A stretch of 64,000 nt of DNA. It comes from Bacillota bacterium. Lineage in GTDB: Bacteria > Bacillota > Clostridia > Christensenellales > Pumilibacteraceae. Position 1 is the first letter of the stretch. Every line of letters starts with the position of its first letter. Shown here in pieces: positions 26,204 to 34,870 of this stretch. The stretch spans positions 41,452-105,451 of the forward strand of contig WRAP01000003.1 in the NCBI GenBank assembly GCA_009780135.1, in the 5' to 3' direction. The position numbers were made by a program, and so were the translations under genes. A model generated the notes under the pieces. That model searched no databases, was not told the origin of the DNA, and worked only from the letters and a program-made list of their open reading frames with translations.

Positions 26204-27106
26204 ATGTTCAGTATAAGTTTAATAAGATATAAAAAAAAAGCTCCTAAACCTGTTGTTTTAGCACTAGGTTTTTTTGAATGTTTGCATATAGGTCATAGAG
26301 AACTTATGGCTAAAACTGAAGAATTAGCTAAGCAACACGGAGCAGTATCAGCTATTACTTTATTTAGTAGCTTTGATTCAAATGCTCCTGAAATATTTAC
26401 TTGGCAAGAAAGAATGGGAGAGTTGTATAATTTAGCATGGGGTATGATTGTGAATGTGGATTTTGACGAAAAATTTAAAAAACTATCAGGTGATGATTTT
26501 TTACAATTATTAACTAGTAAACTTGATATTAAAGGCTTTGTTTGTGGACATGATTATAAATTTGGTCATAATGCAACTTGTGGAATAAAAAAATTACAAG
26601 AATTTGCAAATAAAAATAATATGTCTTTAGATGTAATAGAACCTGTAAAACTTAACGGAGTAAGAGTGTCCAGTACGCTTATTCGCAGTTATTTATTATT
26701 AGGAGAAGTAGATAAAGTATCAGAATATTTAGGAAAAAATTTTTATATGGATGGTACTGTAATTAAGGGTGTAAAGAGAGGTCGTAAATTAGGCTTTCCA
26801 ACAGCAAATATAATGCCTGATAAAGATAAATTAATTCCTAAAGCAGGAGTTTATAAAACGATAACAACGATATACGATAAAAAGAGCACTTATAGGCACA
26901 ATTCAATAACACATATAGGTGCTAGACCTACATTTAATGAAAACGAAGTTACTATAGAAACTCATATTTTAGATTTCAAAAAAAAAATTTATGATAAATA
27001 TATTTCAGTATCATTTATTGATTATATCCGACCGATAATCAAGTTTGACTCTAAAGAAGAGCTAATAACACAACTAAATCAGGATATTGAGTATTGTTCT
27101 AACTAA
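26204..27106 (+). CDS. ribF: Bifunctional riboflavin kinase / FAD synthetase
   Basis: Converts riboflavin to FMN and FMN to FAD. The N-terminal nucleotidyltransferase has LGFFECLHIGHREL; the HIGH ATP-binding motif is intact, but the usual NFDGVH reads FFECLH. GHDYKFGHNATC and RVSSTLIRSYLLLGEV follow. The riboflavin kinase domain (about 180-300) has GVKRGRKLGFPTANI and THIGARPTFNENEVTIETH. The 300-residue length is normal. It starts three bases after truB, the common truB-ribF arrangement. Confidence 0.95.
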   Translation: MFSISLIRYKKKAPKPVVLALGFFECLHIGHRELMAKTEELAKQHGAVSAITLFSSFDSNAPEIFTWQERMGELYNLAWGMIVNVDFDEKFKKLSGDDFLQLLTSKLDIKGFVCGHDYKFGHNATCGIKKLQEFANKNNMSLDVIEPVKLNGVRVSSTLIRSYLLLGEVDKVSEYLGKNFYMDGTVIKGVKRGRKLGFPTANIMPDKDKLIPKAGVYKTITTIYDKKSTYRHNSITHIGARPTFNENEVTIETHILDFKKKIYDKYISVSFIDYIRPIIKFDSKEELITQLNQDIEYCSN

Positions 27107-27132
27107 CTGCTTGTCCGCATATATATAGATTT

Positions 27133-27438
27133 ATGACTAAATATGACGGAGTTCATAAGCCTATTGAGGTTGATGTTGAATTATCTAATTCGTTGAAAAA
27201 TATAGAGCCGCATGCTAAGAATGTTTTTATAAAGAATTTTTTAATTCGATGTGCTATTGCAGTTGTTGCTTTAGGGATGATTTTTGGAATTTCTAGAGCG
27301 AATTTCTCATTTTCTTATGCTTTTTCAAATGGAATTAGGCAAGCTATTACTATGGAGTTTTTTTCCTCGCCCTCAATAGTAGATAGAGATGATTTTTTAA
27401 TTGACCTACTTCGTCCTAGCGATATTTATGCAGAGTAG
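27133..27438 (+). CDS. Small single-pass membrane protein before the site-2 protease
   Basis: A 101-residue protein: polar N-terminus (1-36), one membrane helix (about 38-58) and a short extracytoplasmic tail (about 59-101). Its last 11 bases overlap the start of the SpoIVFB-like protease, so the two are translationally coupled. SpoIVFB is controlled by the membrane protein SpoIVFA encoded just before it in Bacillus. This gene sits in that position but is shorter and shows no peptidase M23/LytM domain, so a SpoIVFA-like role is inference. Confidence 0.65.
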   Translation: MTKYDGVHKPIEVDVELSNSLKNIEPHAKNVFIKNFLIRCAIAVVALGMIFGISRANFSFSYAFSNGIRQAITMEFFSSPSIVDRDDFLIDLLRPSDIYAE

Positions 27439-28330
27439 CAATAGGATCAAATGTAAAAAGTCAAAAAGAACGATAAGAAATCTAAAAGAAAAATTTTGGA
27501 TATCGCCACTGTTCATTATTTTGGCTGTTGTGATGATTATAATGGGGTTTAGTAGATATCTCATTTTTAACGGCATTGTGTTGCTTGTGCATGAATTTGC
27601 TCATGCCGAAATGGCTCGGCGAAAGGGCTATCAGCTGAACAGTTTTAAGCTAATGCCATATGGAGCGGCTTTAAGTGGCGACTTTGAAGGAATAAAACCC
27701 AGCGACGAAATTTTTATAGCGTTAGCTGGTCCTGTAGCTAATATTATTTTAGGGTTAGGTTTTGTCGCACTTTGGTGGGTGGCACCCAGTGCTTACCCAT
27801 ACACAATAAATTTAGTAAATATCTCATTTTATTTTGCATTATTTAATTTATTACCGCTTTATCCATTAGACGGCGGTAGGGTATTATTAGCAGGATTATC
27901 TATAAAATTTCCTCGCCAAAAGGTATATAAAAAGTTAAGAATTATCGGCTTTATAATGGCGGGAATTTTTGCGGTGTTAGGATTTTTACTTTTTTATTTT
28001 AGTTATAATATTTCGCTTGCCATTATTGCAATTTTCTTTTTTATTTCTAGTGCTATTCCAGATAAAAAAACTCAGTATACAAGGTTATATTCTATGATAG
28101 ATAGGGGCGAAAAACTAAAAAAAGGACTCGTTATAAAACAAGTTTTGGTAAGTAATGATGCCACAATTTTATCGCTAATTAAAATGCTTAATGCAAATTA
28201 TTTTTATTGTTTTACTATTGTAGATAAAAATTTCAAAAAGCTAGGCGAGATTGACGAGTTAGAATTAGAAAAAATAGCTACGAGAGGAAATATACGAGAA
28301 GGGATAGGGAAGGCAATGTTTAATGTATAA
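27428..28330 (+). CDS. SpoIVFB-like site-2 (M50B) intramembrane metalloprotease
   Basis: A 300-residue polytopic protease. The zinc motif HEFAHAEMARRKGYQ (HExxH) is in the second helix, and the third ligand is in NLLPLYPLDGGRVL (NPxDGG-type motif). A C-terminal CBS-like domain (about 225-290; KQVLVSNDATILSLIKML) matches the layout of SpoIVFB, which cleaves pro-sigma-K in the mother cell during sporulation. Whether this organism sporulates cannot be told from the window. Start ATG 27428 overlaps the upstream gene; the longer frame from TTG 27401 lies wholly within that gene. Confidence 0.88.
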   Translation: MQSSNRIKCKKSKRTIRNLKEKFWISPLFIILAVVMIIMGFSRYLIFNGIVLLVHEFAHAEMARRKGYQLNSFKLMPYGAALSGDFEGIKPSDEIFIALAGPVANIILGLGFVALWWVAPSAYPYTINLVNISFYFALFNLLPLYPLDGGRVLLAGLSIKFPRQKVYKKLRIIGFIMAGIFAVLGFLLFYFSYNISLAIIAIFFFISSAIPDKKTQYTRLYSMIDRGEKLKKGLVIKQVLVSNDATILSLIKMLNANYFYCFTIVDKNFKKLGEIDELELEKIATRGNIREGIGKAMFNV

Positions 28331-28357
28331 AGATTGATCTATTAAGTAAAAAATTCT

Positions 28358-28400
28358 CAAGCAAAAGCCACTTATAAAAATTATAAGTGGCTTTTGCTTG
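28358..28400. terminator. Bidirectional terminator
   Basis: Perfect 20-bp arms (28358-28377 and 28381-28400), loop AAA, core AAAAGCCACTTATAA. It serves the protease gene from the left and the tRNA cluster from the right. Confidence 0.9.
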
Positions 28401-28420
28401 AAACATATTGAAATCATTTT

Positions 28421-28496
28421 TGGTGACCCATCCGCGGCTCGAACGCGGGACACCGTGATTAAAAGTCACGTGCTCTACCAGCTGAGCTAATGGGTC
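28421..28496 (-). tRNA. tRNA-Lys (anticodon TTT)
   Basis: Acceptor GACCCAT/ATGGGTC, anticodon loop CTTTTAA-type with TTT between GTGA/TCAC, T arm with GTTCGAG, CCA encoded. Last gene of a five-tRNA leftward cluster. Confidence 0.96.
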
Positions 28497-28530
28497 GTGT
28501 TTCTGGTATGTAACTTCTATAATAGAAGTT

Positions 28531-28605
28531 TGGCAGGGGTAGCTGGATTTGAACCAACGAATACCGGAATCAAAATCCGGTGCCTTACCGCTTGGCGATA
28601 CCCCT
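28531..28605 (-). tRNA. tRNA-Gln (anticodon TTG)
   Basis: Acceptor AGGGGTA/TACCCCT, anticodon stem CCGGA/TCCGG with loop TTTTGAT, T arm with GTTCAAATC, CCA encoded. Confidence 0.96.
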
Positions 28606-28736
28606 ATGTGAAAACGAGAAATTATAAATGAGAACAAAAAAGTCGGATTTATAATTGTAAAGCACAACTATGAACTACAAATCATTTAATTATTATAAAT
28701 TATCTTTAATTTGTAACTTGTCAGTTGTCGTTTATA

Positions 28737-28814
28737 TGGGGTGAATGAAGGGAATCGAACCCTCGGCCTCCAGTGCCACAAACTGGCGCTCTAACCAACT
28801 GAGCTACATCCACC
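28737..28814 (-). tRNA. tRNA-His (anticodon GTG)
   Basis: Acceptor GTGGATG/CATTCAC with an encoded extra 5' G facing the discriminator C, as expected for tRNA-His. Anticodon stem CCAGT/ACTGG with loop TTGTGGC; CCA encoded. Confidence 0.96.
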
Positions 28815-28840
28815 ATAAAGCAACCCCTTATTATATGGGG

Positions 28841-28917
28841 TGGCACGCCCGTGTGGATTCGAACCACAGACCCCCGCCTTAGAAGGGCGGTGCTCTATCC
28901 AGCTGAGCTACGAGCGC
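28841..28917 (-). tRNA. tRNA-Arg (anticodon TCT)
   Basis: Acceptor GCGCTCG/CGGGCGT, anticodon stem CCGCC/GGCGG with loop CTTCTAA, T arm with GTTCGAATC, CCA encoded. Confidence 0.95.
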
Positions 28918-28947
28918 ATAGATACTATTTGCACCAATAGGGTGCGT

Positions 28948-29021
28948 TGGAGCGGGTGATGGGAATCGGACCCACGCAGCCAGCTTGGAAGGCTGGAACT
29001 CTACCATTGAGCTACACCCGC
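28948..29021 (-). tRNA. tRNA-Gly (anticodon TCC)
   Basis: Acceptor GCGGGTG/CACCCGC, anticodon stem CCAGC/GCTGG with loop CTTCCAA, CCA encoded. First gene of the Gly-Arg-His-Gln-Lys cluster, an order common in Bacillota. Confidence 0.96.
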
Positions 29022-29100
29022 ATAATAATTTACTACTTAATATTGAGTATAAATAAGTAATTTTTATGCAAATTCATTAAAAACTAATGACTTTTTACAT

Positions 29101-29137
29101 AAAAAATTGGTGTACCTAGTATTTCTAGGCACAACCA
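29101..29137 (-). terminator. Terminator of the CPBP protease gene
   Basis: On the minus strand TTGGTTGTGCCTAG / CTAGGTACACCAA around AAATA, followed by TTTTTT. It separates the CPBP gene from the tRNA cluster, so the cluster promoter should lie in 29022-29100. Confidence 0.8.
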
Positions 29138-29225
29138 ACTTATTTTATCACTTTAGTTTGCTCCTTGTCAACTATCATTTTTTATTTTTTTGAAAAAATT
29201 TTAATTTAATTAGCAACTTTTTTAT

Positions 29226-30671
29226 TTATCCAATATTCAATCCTGCTACAAAGCTAAGCAGCCACATAAAACCACAAATGCTTAGTGAGATAGCGAAGAA
29301 CATCCAGCCGGCTTTTGTACGCCGTTCATGCTGGATACGGGTAAGCAGTGATTCTATTATCATATGATTATCAGGTGGGTCGAGTAGGGAAGCAGTAGTG
29401 AAGTTATCTTTCGTAGTAGCATTCAGTGAATGTTCTTTATTTTGAAGTAGTTTATTCTCAATAGGTGGTGCAAATGGGTCAAGTGGCTTTCCAAACGAGT
29501 CTACTAGGTTAGGGTCTAATGGTTCTTGATTACCGTTTATTCTCATATCATATGGCTCAAAAAACGGATTTATACTTGTGCTACCAGCCTGCGGTGGAGG
29601 ATGCGAATAGTTTCCTCTATTGTTTGGTGGAACTTGTGGTGGATAGCCATAAGGAGGCTTTTGATGCGGATTATATTGATTCGTTCTAGAATATTCATAT
29701 AAGCCTTGTGCTTTCATAGTTTCGTGAACCTCTTTTGGCACAAGCACAGGTTCTACTGCTTCGGGCAGAGGTTCATCTACACTTGCCCATTTTTTATATA
29801 AAAACATAATTCCCACAATAGCTCCGCCAAGCACAACAAGTAATCCTATCATTATAAAAAATCCCGATAAAGTGTTATCAATAAGCAACCATTGCATAAG
29901 TCCGCTGTAAAAAATCTTATTAAAATCTCTTACATACAATCCTAGAATCATAAGTAACATCGCTAAAAAATTTGATACAGCATGAATAACAATGCCTACA
30001 ATTAGCTTACCGCTAAACATAACGGCAAAAGCCATAATCACACCTAATATAAACTGAAAAAAAACTTGGCTGGGATTCATATGAAAAATCATAAATGCAA
30101 AGCTAGATAGCATAACGGCTTTGATTGGAGTTGTTTGCCTTCTAAGTCCGCTAAGTAATGCTCCTCTAAAGATAAGCTCTTCACTAATGGGGGCAACAAG
30201 CACCATCATTATAAAAGCAACAATAACCTCGTATGTGGTTGTAATTCCTAATCCTGTGCCAGTAAATGAAGTAATGGCACTAAAAAATGCAGTATACCAC
30301 ATTGTCGGCATTAAAAAAGCCGGTAAAGCAATGAGTCCTATAACTACAGCAAGAAGAATAAATATTATATAGCGTTTTGTGGATAGTTTTTGTCCGTTAT
30401 GCGGGCGGTGTACTACATCCCAAATAAGTACGCGACGACGGCGAGCGATTAGTGAGTAGTATAGCCCGATATAAATTAGATGGATTAAAAGGCTAAGCGA
30501 GAGTAGCATAATAGTAGGTACGCTATCTAAAAAGCCGGCTATAATAACAACAACTATTTGCATAGCCAAAAAGGTGGCAATAGTAAAAAATAAAAGTGCC
30601 GTACCTTCTTCAAAGCGTATTAGCTTATTTTTAGGGGGAGTGTCCCGATTTGATTTTATTTGAAACAGCAT
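29226..30671 (-). CDS. CPBP (Abi) family intramembrane metalloprotease
   Basis: A 481-residue membrane protein with about eight helices. It carries the type II CAAX-protease motifs: PISEELIFRGALLSGLRR (EExxxR, about 160), FMIFHMNPSQ (FxxxH, about 193) and GIVIHAVSNF (HxxxN/D, about 225-250). The family processes prenylated or leader peptides and is often tied to bacteriocin immunity; the substrate here is unknown. After the core comes an unusual Pro/Asn-rich soluble stretch (about 310-445) and a final membrane helix (about 455-475). Confidence 0.9.
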   Translation of the reverse strand: MLFQIKSNRDTPPKNKLIRFEEGTALLFFTIATFLAMQIVVVIIAGFLDSVPTIMLLSLSLLIHLIYIGLYYSLIARRRRVLIWDVVHRPHNGQKLSTKRYIIFILLAVVIGLIALPAFLMPTMWYTAFFSAITSFTGTGLGITTTYEVIVAFIMMVLVAPISEELIFRGALLSGLRRQTTPIKAVMLSSFAFMIFHMNPSQVFFQFILGVIMAFAVMFSGKLIVGIVIHAVSNFLAMLLMILGLYVRDFNKIFYSGLMQWLLIDNTLSGFFIMIGLLVVLGGAIVGIMFLYKKWASVDEPLPEAVEPVLVPKEVHETMKAQGLYEYSRTNQYNPHQKPPYGYPPQVPPNNRGNYSHPPPQAGSTSINPFFEPYDMRINGNQEPLDPNLVDSFGKPLDPFAPPIENKLLQNKEHSLNATTKDNFTTASLLDPPDNHMIIESLLTRIQHERRTKAGWMFFAISLSICGFMWLLSFVAGLNIG

Positions 30672-30737
30672 AGTTTTTTAATGAAGAATAATGAGTGAGG
30701 AATTAGGAGTTTAAGATTTATGAAATAGTGGTTGAGT

Positions 30738-33350
30738 TTACAATCTTGGGTCGACAGGCTCGCTCTCTAGTGCTAGCACGGCAAAGGCACATTGATGTAC
30801 TTTGTAAAGCGGAGCATTTTCGGTAAAGCGTTTTAATCCCTCTAATCCTAAGCTAAATTCTCTAAGTGCTAAACTTCGTTTTTTATTAAGTCCTCTTTGC
30901 TTTAGGCGGTTTAGATGTTGTGGTAAGGTGTATTCGGGACCATATATAATCCGTAGATATTCTTTGCCTCTACACTTAACGGCGGGCTGAATTAGCTTTG
31001 TGCCGTTTTTAGCTACAAACTCGAACGGCTTTACTACCATACCTTCTCCGCCAGACTTTGTTAATTCTAGCCACCAGTTTATGCCTTTTTCGATACTCTT
31101 TATATTGTTTGTATCTACAACGATATAATCAGTTGCTATAAATAAACTATCATCCACACAGTATTTTTTAATCGTTTCCATATGCCAAAGATGGCTTTTA
31201 TTGTGATGAACTGCTTTTTCTGATGCTAAAATATGAAACGGTGCTATGCGAATGTCATTTATATTGGTAACCTGCCAGCAATATTCCCGATAAGCATCGG
31301 TATATTTTTCTATAGCGACGGCTTTTTGTTTATAATTCTCTAGCACTTTAGATAAGTCAACATTTTTTCCGCTAGTTATATTACTTACTTCTGCTTGTTC
31401 GTATCCTCTTTCTACTGCTAAACTTAATGCCGATACCGCCTTTGTTAATCCTTCTTTGCCAGATATCCCCACAGGAGCATATTGTTTTTCTATAAGTGCT
31501 TGTGCCTTAACTGACCACGGCATAAGCTCGGCATCTAAGCAAACCCAATCGGTATTTAAGTCTTGCCAAAAGTTTGTTTTAATAAGCTGGTTGGATAATT
31601 TTTTTATAAGTGTTTCCTCTAACAGTTCGTCCTCAAAAAAGCATCTTCCAGTTCTAGTATAAATTACTCCTTGTTTATTGTCTAGCACACCAAACCGCTT
31701 TTTAGCAGTTTCGCTGTCTTTTGTTAAAATTATAACAGCACGGGAGCCCATATGTTTTTTCTCGCAAACAACTTTTTTCACACCATTTTTGCGATAGTAT
31801 TCAAAAGCTTCGGTAGGATATTCTAAATAATCCTCTTGTGTGCTAGTCTCGCAAGGACTCATTGTTGGCGGTAGATAAATCAGCCACTTAGGGTCTACGG
31901 CAAAACGGCTCATAACCTCTAGTGCAGATGTGGAATTTTCTTCGGCAATTGTAATATTAGGAATTAAAAAAGTATCGACAATCATTCTACCGCTTACATC
32001 GTCTATCCTTAAAACATCATCCGCAATATCGTCATTATTACTGCTACTTTTAATACACGCATCAAGCGGTTTACTTGGCTCGCTATAAACCTTTTTTGCT
32101 TCTATCGATACTATTTCTCTTTCGGGATAGCGTAGAGCAGTTAATTTACCGCCAAAAACGCAACCCGTATCTATACAATAAGTATTGTTAATAATATATG
32201 GCTCTATCTGCGGAGTATGTCCATACACAACTGTTGCTTTACCTCTATAATCCATCGCCCAGTCTAGTCTAACAGGCAAACCATATTCATCCCTTTCGCC
32301 GTTTACATCGCCATAAAGACAAAAATGCCTAACTCTAGCAGAGCCTCTGCCTTGATATTTTTCTATAATGCCTGCGTGACTAACAACCAGCTTTCCGCTA
32401 TCTAGCACAAAATGACTTCTTAAACTGCCAATAAAATCTTTTGCTTTTAGCTTAAAATCCTCGCCTTCACTTTCTATTTCTTTTATAGTATCAGCTAAAC
32501 CGTGCGACTGTGTAACATTACTTCCACGCAAATATTTATTGAGTTTTTCGTCATGATTGCCGTTTATACAAATTGCATTGCCACTTTCTACCATATCCAT
32601 AATCAGTTTTAATACCTCAATATTTTTAGGTCCTCTATCCATAATATCGCCTAAAAATACTGCTGTTCTGCCATTTTTATGAAAATAACCGTCCGTCCGC
32701 TTTTTTGTGTAACCTAATTGTTTTAGTAATTCTTTTAATTCGTCAAAACATTCGTGTACATCACCGATAATATCAAAAGGACCTGTTAAATGCTTTTTAT
32801 CGTTCCATAATTTTGTGCGAACAATCTCAACATTTTCTATATCATTTACGCTATTTAGCACATAAATGTATCTAAAGCCTTCTCGTTTAAGATTTTTCAG
32901 ACTTCGTTTTAGCTCTAAAAAATGCTTAGTAATTACTCTATTATCAAACCCTCTGTCGTTACGGTTTTTGTTGCGCTCTTGCAATTCCTTTTCGGGTAAG
33001 TTAAGCACAATCGCAACAGCGTGGCAATCATACTCCTTTGCTTTGTCTATTATCTGTTCTCTTGCGTACTTCTGAACACTTGTAGCATCAATTACCGTCA
33101 GTTTCATATTCTTTAGTCGTTGATTAGCTACAAAGTAAAGCGTATCAAAAGCGTCTTTACTAATTTCTAAATTATTCTCATCATCGCAAATAAGGCTTCT
33201 AAAATAATCACTCGAAAGCACTTCGGTAGGCAAAAAATGCTTAGAGGCAAATGTTGTTTTACCGCTAGAGCTGGCACCGATAAGAGCTACTAAACAAAAT
33301 TCGGGAATTTCAATTATTTTTTTGCTGTTTGCTTCGTTTTTATTATCCAT
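30738..33350 (-). CDS. pnkp: Pnkp: RNA-repair polynucleotide kinase-phosphatase-ligase
   Basis: An 870-residue enzyme, the same length as Clostridium thermocellum Pnkp. It heals and seals RNAs cut by ribotoxins together with Hen1. The kinase domain (about 1-165) has P-loop GASSSGKTTF near 25-34. The binuclear-metal phosphatase (about 185-420) has GDVHE near 195, GDIMDRGP and NGNHDE. The ligase domain (about 480-870) has the nucleotidyl-Lys motif KKHMGSRAV near 530 and VCLDAELMPWS, GGEGMVVKP. All key motifs are intact. ATG 33350 overlaps the hen1 stop by eight bases, showing coupling; GTG 33359 is a possible longer start. Confidence 0.95.
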   Translation of the reverse strand: MDNKNEANSKKIIEIPEFCLVALIGASSSGKTTFASKHFLPTEVLSSDYFRSLICDDENNLEISKDAFDTLYFVANQRLKNMKLTVIDATSVQKYAREQIIDKAKEYDCHAVAIVLNLPEKELQERNKNRNDRGFDNRVITKHFLELKRSLKNLKREGFRYIYVLNSVNDIENVEIVRTKLWNDKKHLTGPFDIIGDVHECFDELKELLKQLGYTKKRTDGYFHKNGRTAVFLGDIMDRGPKNIEVLKLIMDMVESGNAICINGNHDEKLNKYLRGSNVTQSHGLADTIKEIESEGEDFKLKAKDFIGSLRSHFVLDSGKLVVSHAGIIEKYQGRGSARVRHFCLYGDVNGERDEYGLPVRLDWAMDYRGKATVVYGHTPQIEPYIINNTYCIDTGCVFGGKLTALRYPEREIVSIEAKKVYSEPSKPLDACIKSSSNNDDIADDVLRIDDVSGRMIVDTFLIPNITIAEENSTSALEVMSRFAVDPKWLIYLPPTMSPCETSTQEDYLEYPTEAFEYYRKNGVKKVVCEKKHMGSRAVIILTKDSETAKKRFGVLDNKQGVIYTRTGRCFFEDELLEETLIKKLSNQLIKTNFWQDLNTDWVCLDAELMPWSVKAQALIEKQYAPVGISGKEGLTKAVSALSLAVERGYEQAEVSNITSGKNVDLSKVLENYKQKAVAIEKYTDAYREYCWQVTNINDIRIAPFHILASEKAVHHNKSHLWHMETIKKYCVDDSLFIATDYIVVDTNNIKSIEKGINWWLELTKSGGEGMVVKPFEFVAKNGTKLIQPAVKCRGKEYLRIIYGPEYTLPQHLNRLKQRGLNKKRSLALREFSLGLEGLKRFTENAPLYKVHQCAFAVLALESEPVDPRL

Positions 33351-34731
33351 TATCGACACCCTCTTTAGTAAAAATTACCATTTGAGTAGGTGTGTTTTGA
33401 TGTTCGTCTGAAGTGTCTATGTCTGATAAACTAGACGAATAGCCGTAACTAACGCATATCTTATCTACCCATATCTTAAACTCTTCTCTAGTCCACTCAA
33501 AACGATGGTCGGTATGTCTTAATCCTTCCATATGCTCATAATTGATATTATATTCCGCATTAGGTGTTGTTAAAATAACAGTAGGAGGAGAGGTAAATTC
33601 AAACAATATTCTTTCAAAAGCGTTAAGCCTTGCTAAATCCATATGTTCTATAACCTCAATAACACAAGCCACATCGTAGTCGCTAAACCGCTTATCTTTA
33701 TAAATAAGAGAGCCTTGAAAAAGAGTGATTTTTTCTTTGATTCGCTCGGGCAATATGTCTATTTTTTTCTTAGCTCGCTCTAACGACTGAATACAAACAT
33801 CTACACCTGTAATTCTTTCAAGTTGCTTTTGTTTAAGTAATTTATCTATCAGTTTACCCTCACCACAGCCTAAATCTATAACCGATTTGGCTTTGCTTTC
33901 TAAAACCGCTTTTGATACAACTTCCATTCTTAAATCATTAAGGCGAATTATTTGCGGACTTTCTTTTTCTTCTTCTAAATTATTGTTGCTTTCTAAATTA
34001 TCTTCGCACTCTAATTCTTTTAAGGCTCGGTTTATAAGACTTTTTTTGCGTCTTAAATAACGGGCGGTTATAATATTTTTTTCGGGATGATTAGCTAGCC
34101 ACCACTCGCCATGATGAATTAGCTTTTCTACCTCGCCACTGCCAATCCAATAATGCTTTTGATTATCAAACACAGGTAATAACACATAAAGATGATTAAG
34201 TAATTCACTTAATTTTATATTGCCTTTTAAGTATAAGTTTATATATTTGCTTTCGCCCCACTCGGTAAATTTATCGTCTAAAATGAATGTGTCGTACTCC
34301 ACCTTGTAACCTAAAGGAGCAAAAATCCGTTCTAAAATCTTTTTATCACCAGAGCAGGGGAGCATCATGATACTAGACTCTAAATCAATTTTTTGCTCTA
34401 CTAAATCTGGCATTTTATCGCACTTACCGCTCATTGCAGTGCCAAAGATTTTACTGATTGCAGTACTCATAAAGGATGAGCTGACATAAGGGCGGTCGTT
34501 TACATAATCAAATAATCCACCGTCTTTACTGCCTAATTTGCCTCTGGCTAAATCAATCGGATTTATATCTAAAAGTAATGCTACCGTGGTTTCGGTTTCA
34601 CTCGCTTTTGGATAAAACACATACGCTAACCCAAAACTCATCTCAAACTGCTGTGGCCTAGATGGATTTTTATGAAGCAAATATCCTAAATTTGTAGAAT
34701 TTTGCCCTTTGTAAGTTATTGTTAGTAGCAT
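33343..34731 (-). CDS. hen1: Hen1: RNA 3'-terminal 2'-O-methyltransferase
   Basis: A 462-residue partner of Pnkp. Before sealing, bacterial Hen1 methylates the 2'-OH at the cut 3' end, so the repaired RNA resists re-cleavage. The N-terminal domain (about 1-240) activates the Pnkp ligase in characterised systems. The C-terminal methyltransferase has the SAM-binding motif SVIDLGCGEGK near 283-293. Metal-binding motif EVIEHM (ExxEH) lies near 357-362 and the further His in LRHTDHRFEW near 404-412. First gene of the operon; a TTGACA lies upstream at about 34782 but no good -10 box is visible. Confidence 0.95.
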   Translation of the reverse strand: MLLTITYKGQNSTNLGYLLHKNPSRPQQFEMSFGLAYVFYPKASETETTVALLLDINPIDLARGKLGSKDGGLFDYVNDRPYVSSSFMSTAISKIFGTAMSGKCDKMPDLVEQKIDLESSIMMLPCSGDKKILERIFAPLGYKVEYDTFILDDKFTEWGESKYINLYLKGNIKLSELLNHLYVLLPVFDNQKHYWIGSGEVEKLIHHGEWWLANHPEKNIITARYLRRKKSLINRALKELECEDNLESNNNLEEEKESPQIIRLNDLRMEVVSKAVLESKAKSVIDLGCGEGKLIDKLLKQKQLERITGVDVCIQSLERAKKKIDILPERIKEKITLFQGSLIYKDKRFSDYDVACVIEVIEHMDLARLNAFERILFEFTSPPTVILTTPNAEYNINYEHMEGLRHTDHRFEWTREEFKIWVDKICVSYGYSSSLSDIDTSDEHQNTPTQMVIFTKEGVDNG

Positions 34732-34785
34732 ATGGTATCAAGTCCGCTAGTTAGTATTCTTATTATCTTTATTGCGTTTGCTGTC

Positions 34786-34824
34786 AATGAGAAATTAGAA
34801 ATGAGGCGAATGAGAAATTTCGGA
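34786..34824. repeat. AATGAGAAATTAGAAATGA repeat (copy 1)
   Basis: AT-rich interspersed repeat, also at 45304-45334 (and inverted at 45392-45422) and 46178-46209. This copy is single-armed and continues into ATTTCGGA as at 45334. Confidence 0.6.
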
Positions 34825-34870
34825 CTTATTTCTATTTAAACTTGTAGAAAAGAAGTAAATCAATAAATTC

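Noticed and set aside
29142..29170. TTGACA-18-TAAAAT on the minus strand after the CPBP gene
   Set aside because: Its transcript would begin at the terminator hairpin 29137-29101, so it cannot simply drive the tRNA cluster; probably chance.
29418..29440. GCATTCAGTGAATG in the CPBP gene, like the palindrome at 17060
   Set aside because: Lacks the TGTAGGGG arm and the CCC end; only the central palindrome matches, too short to call a repeat copy.
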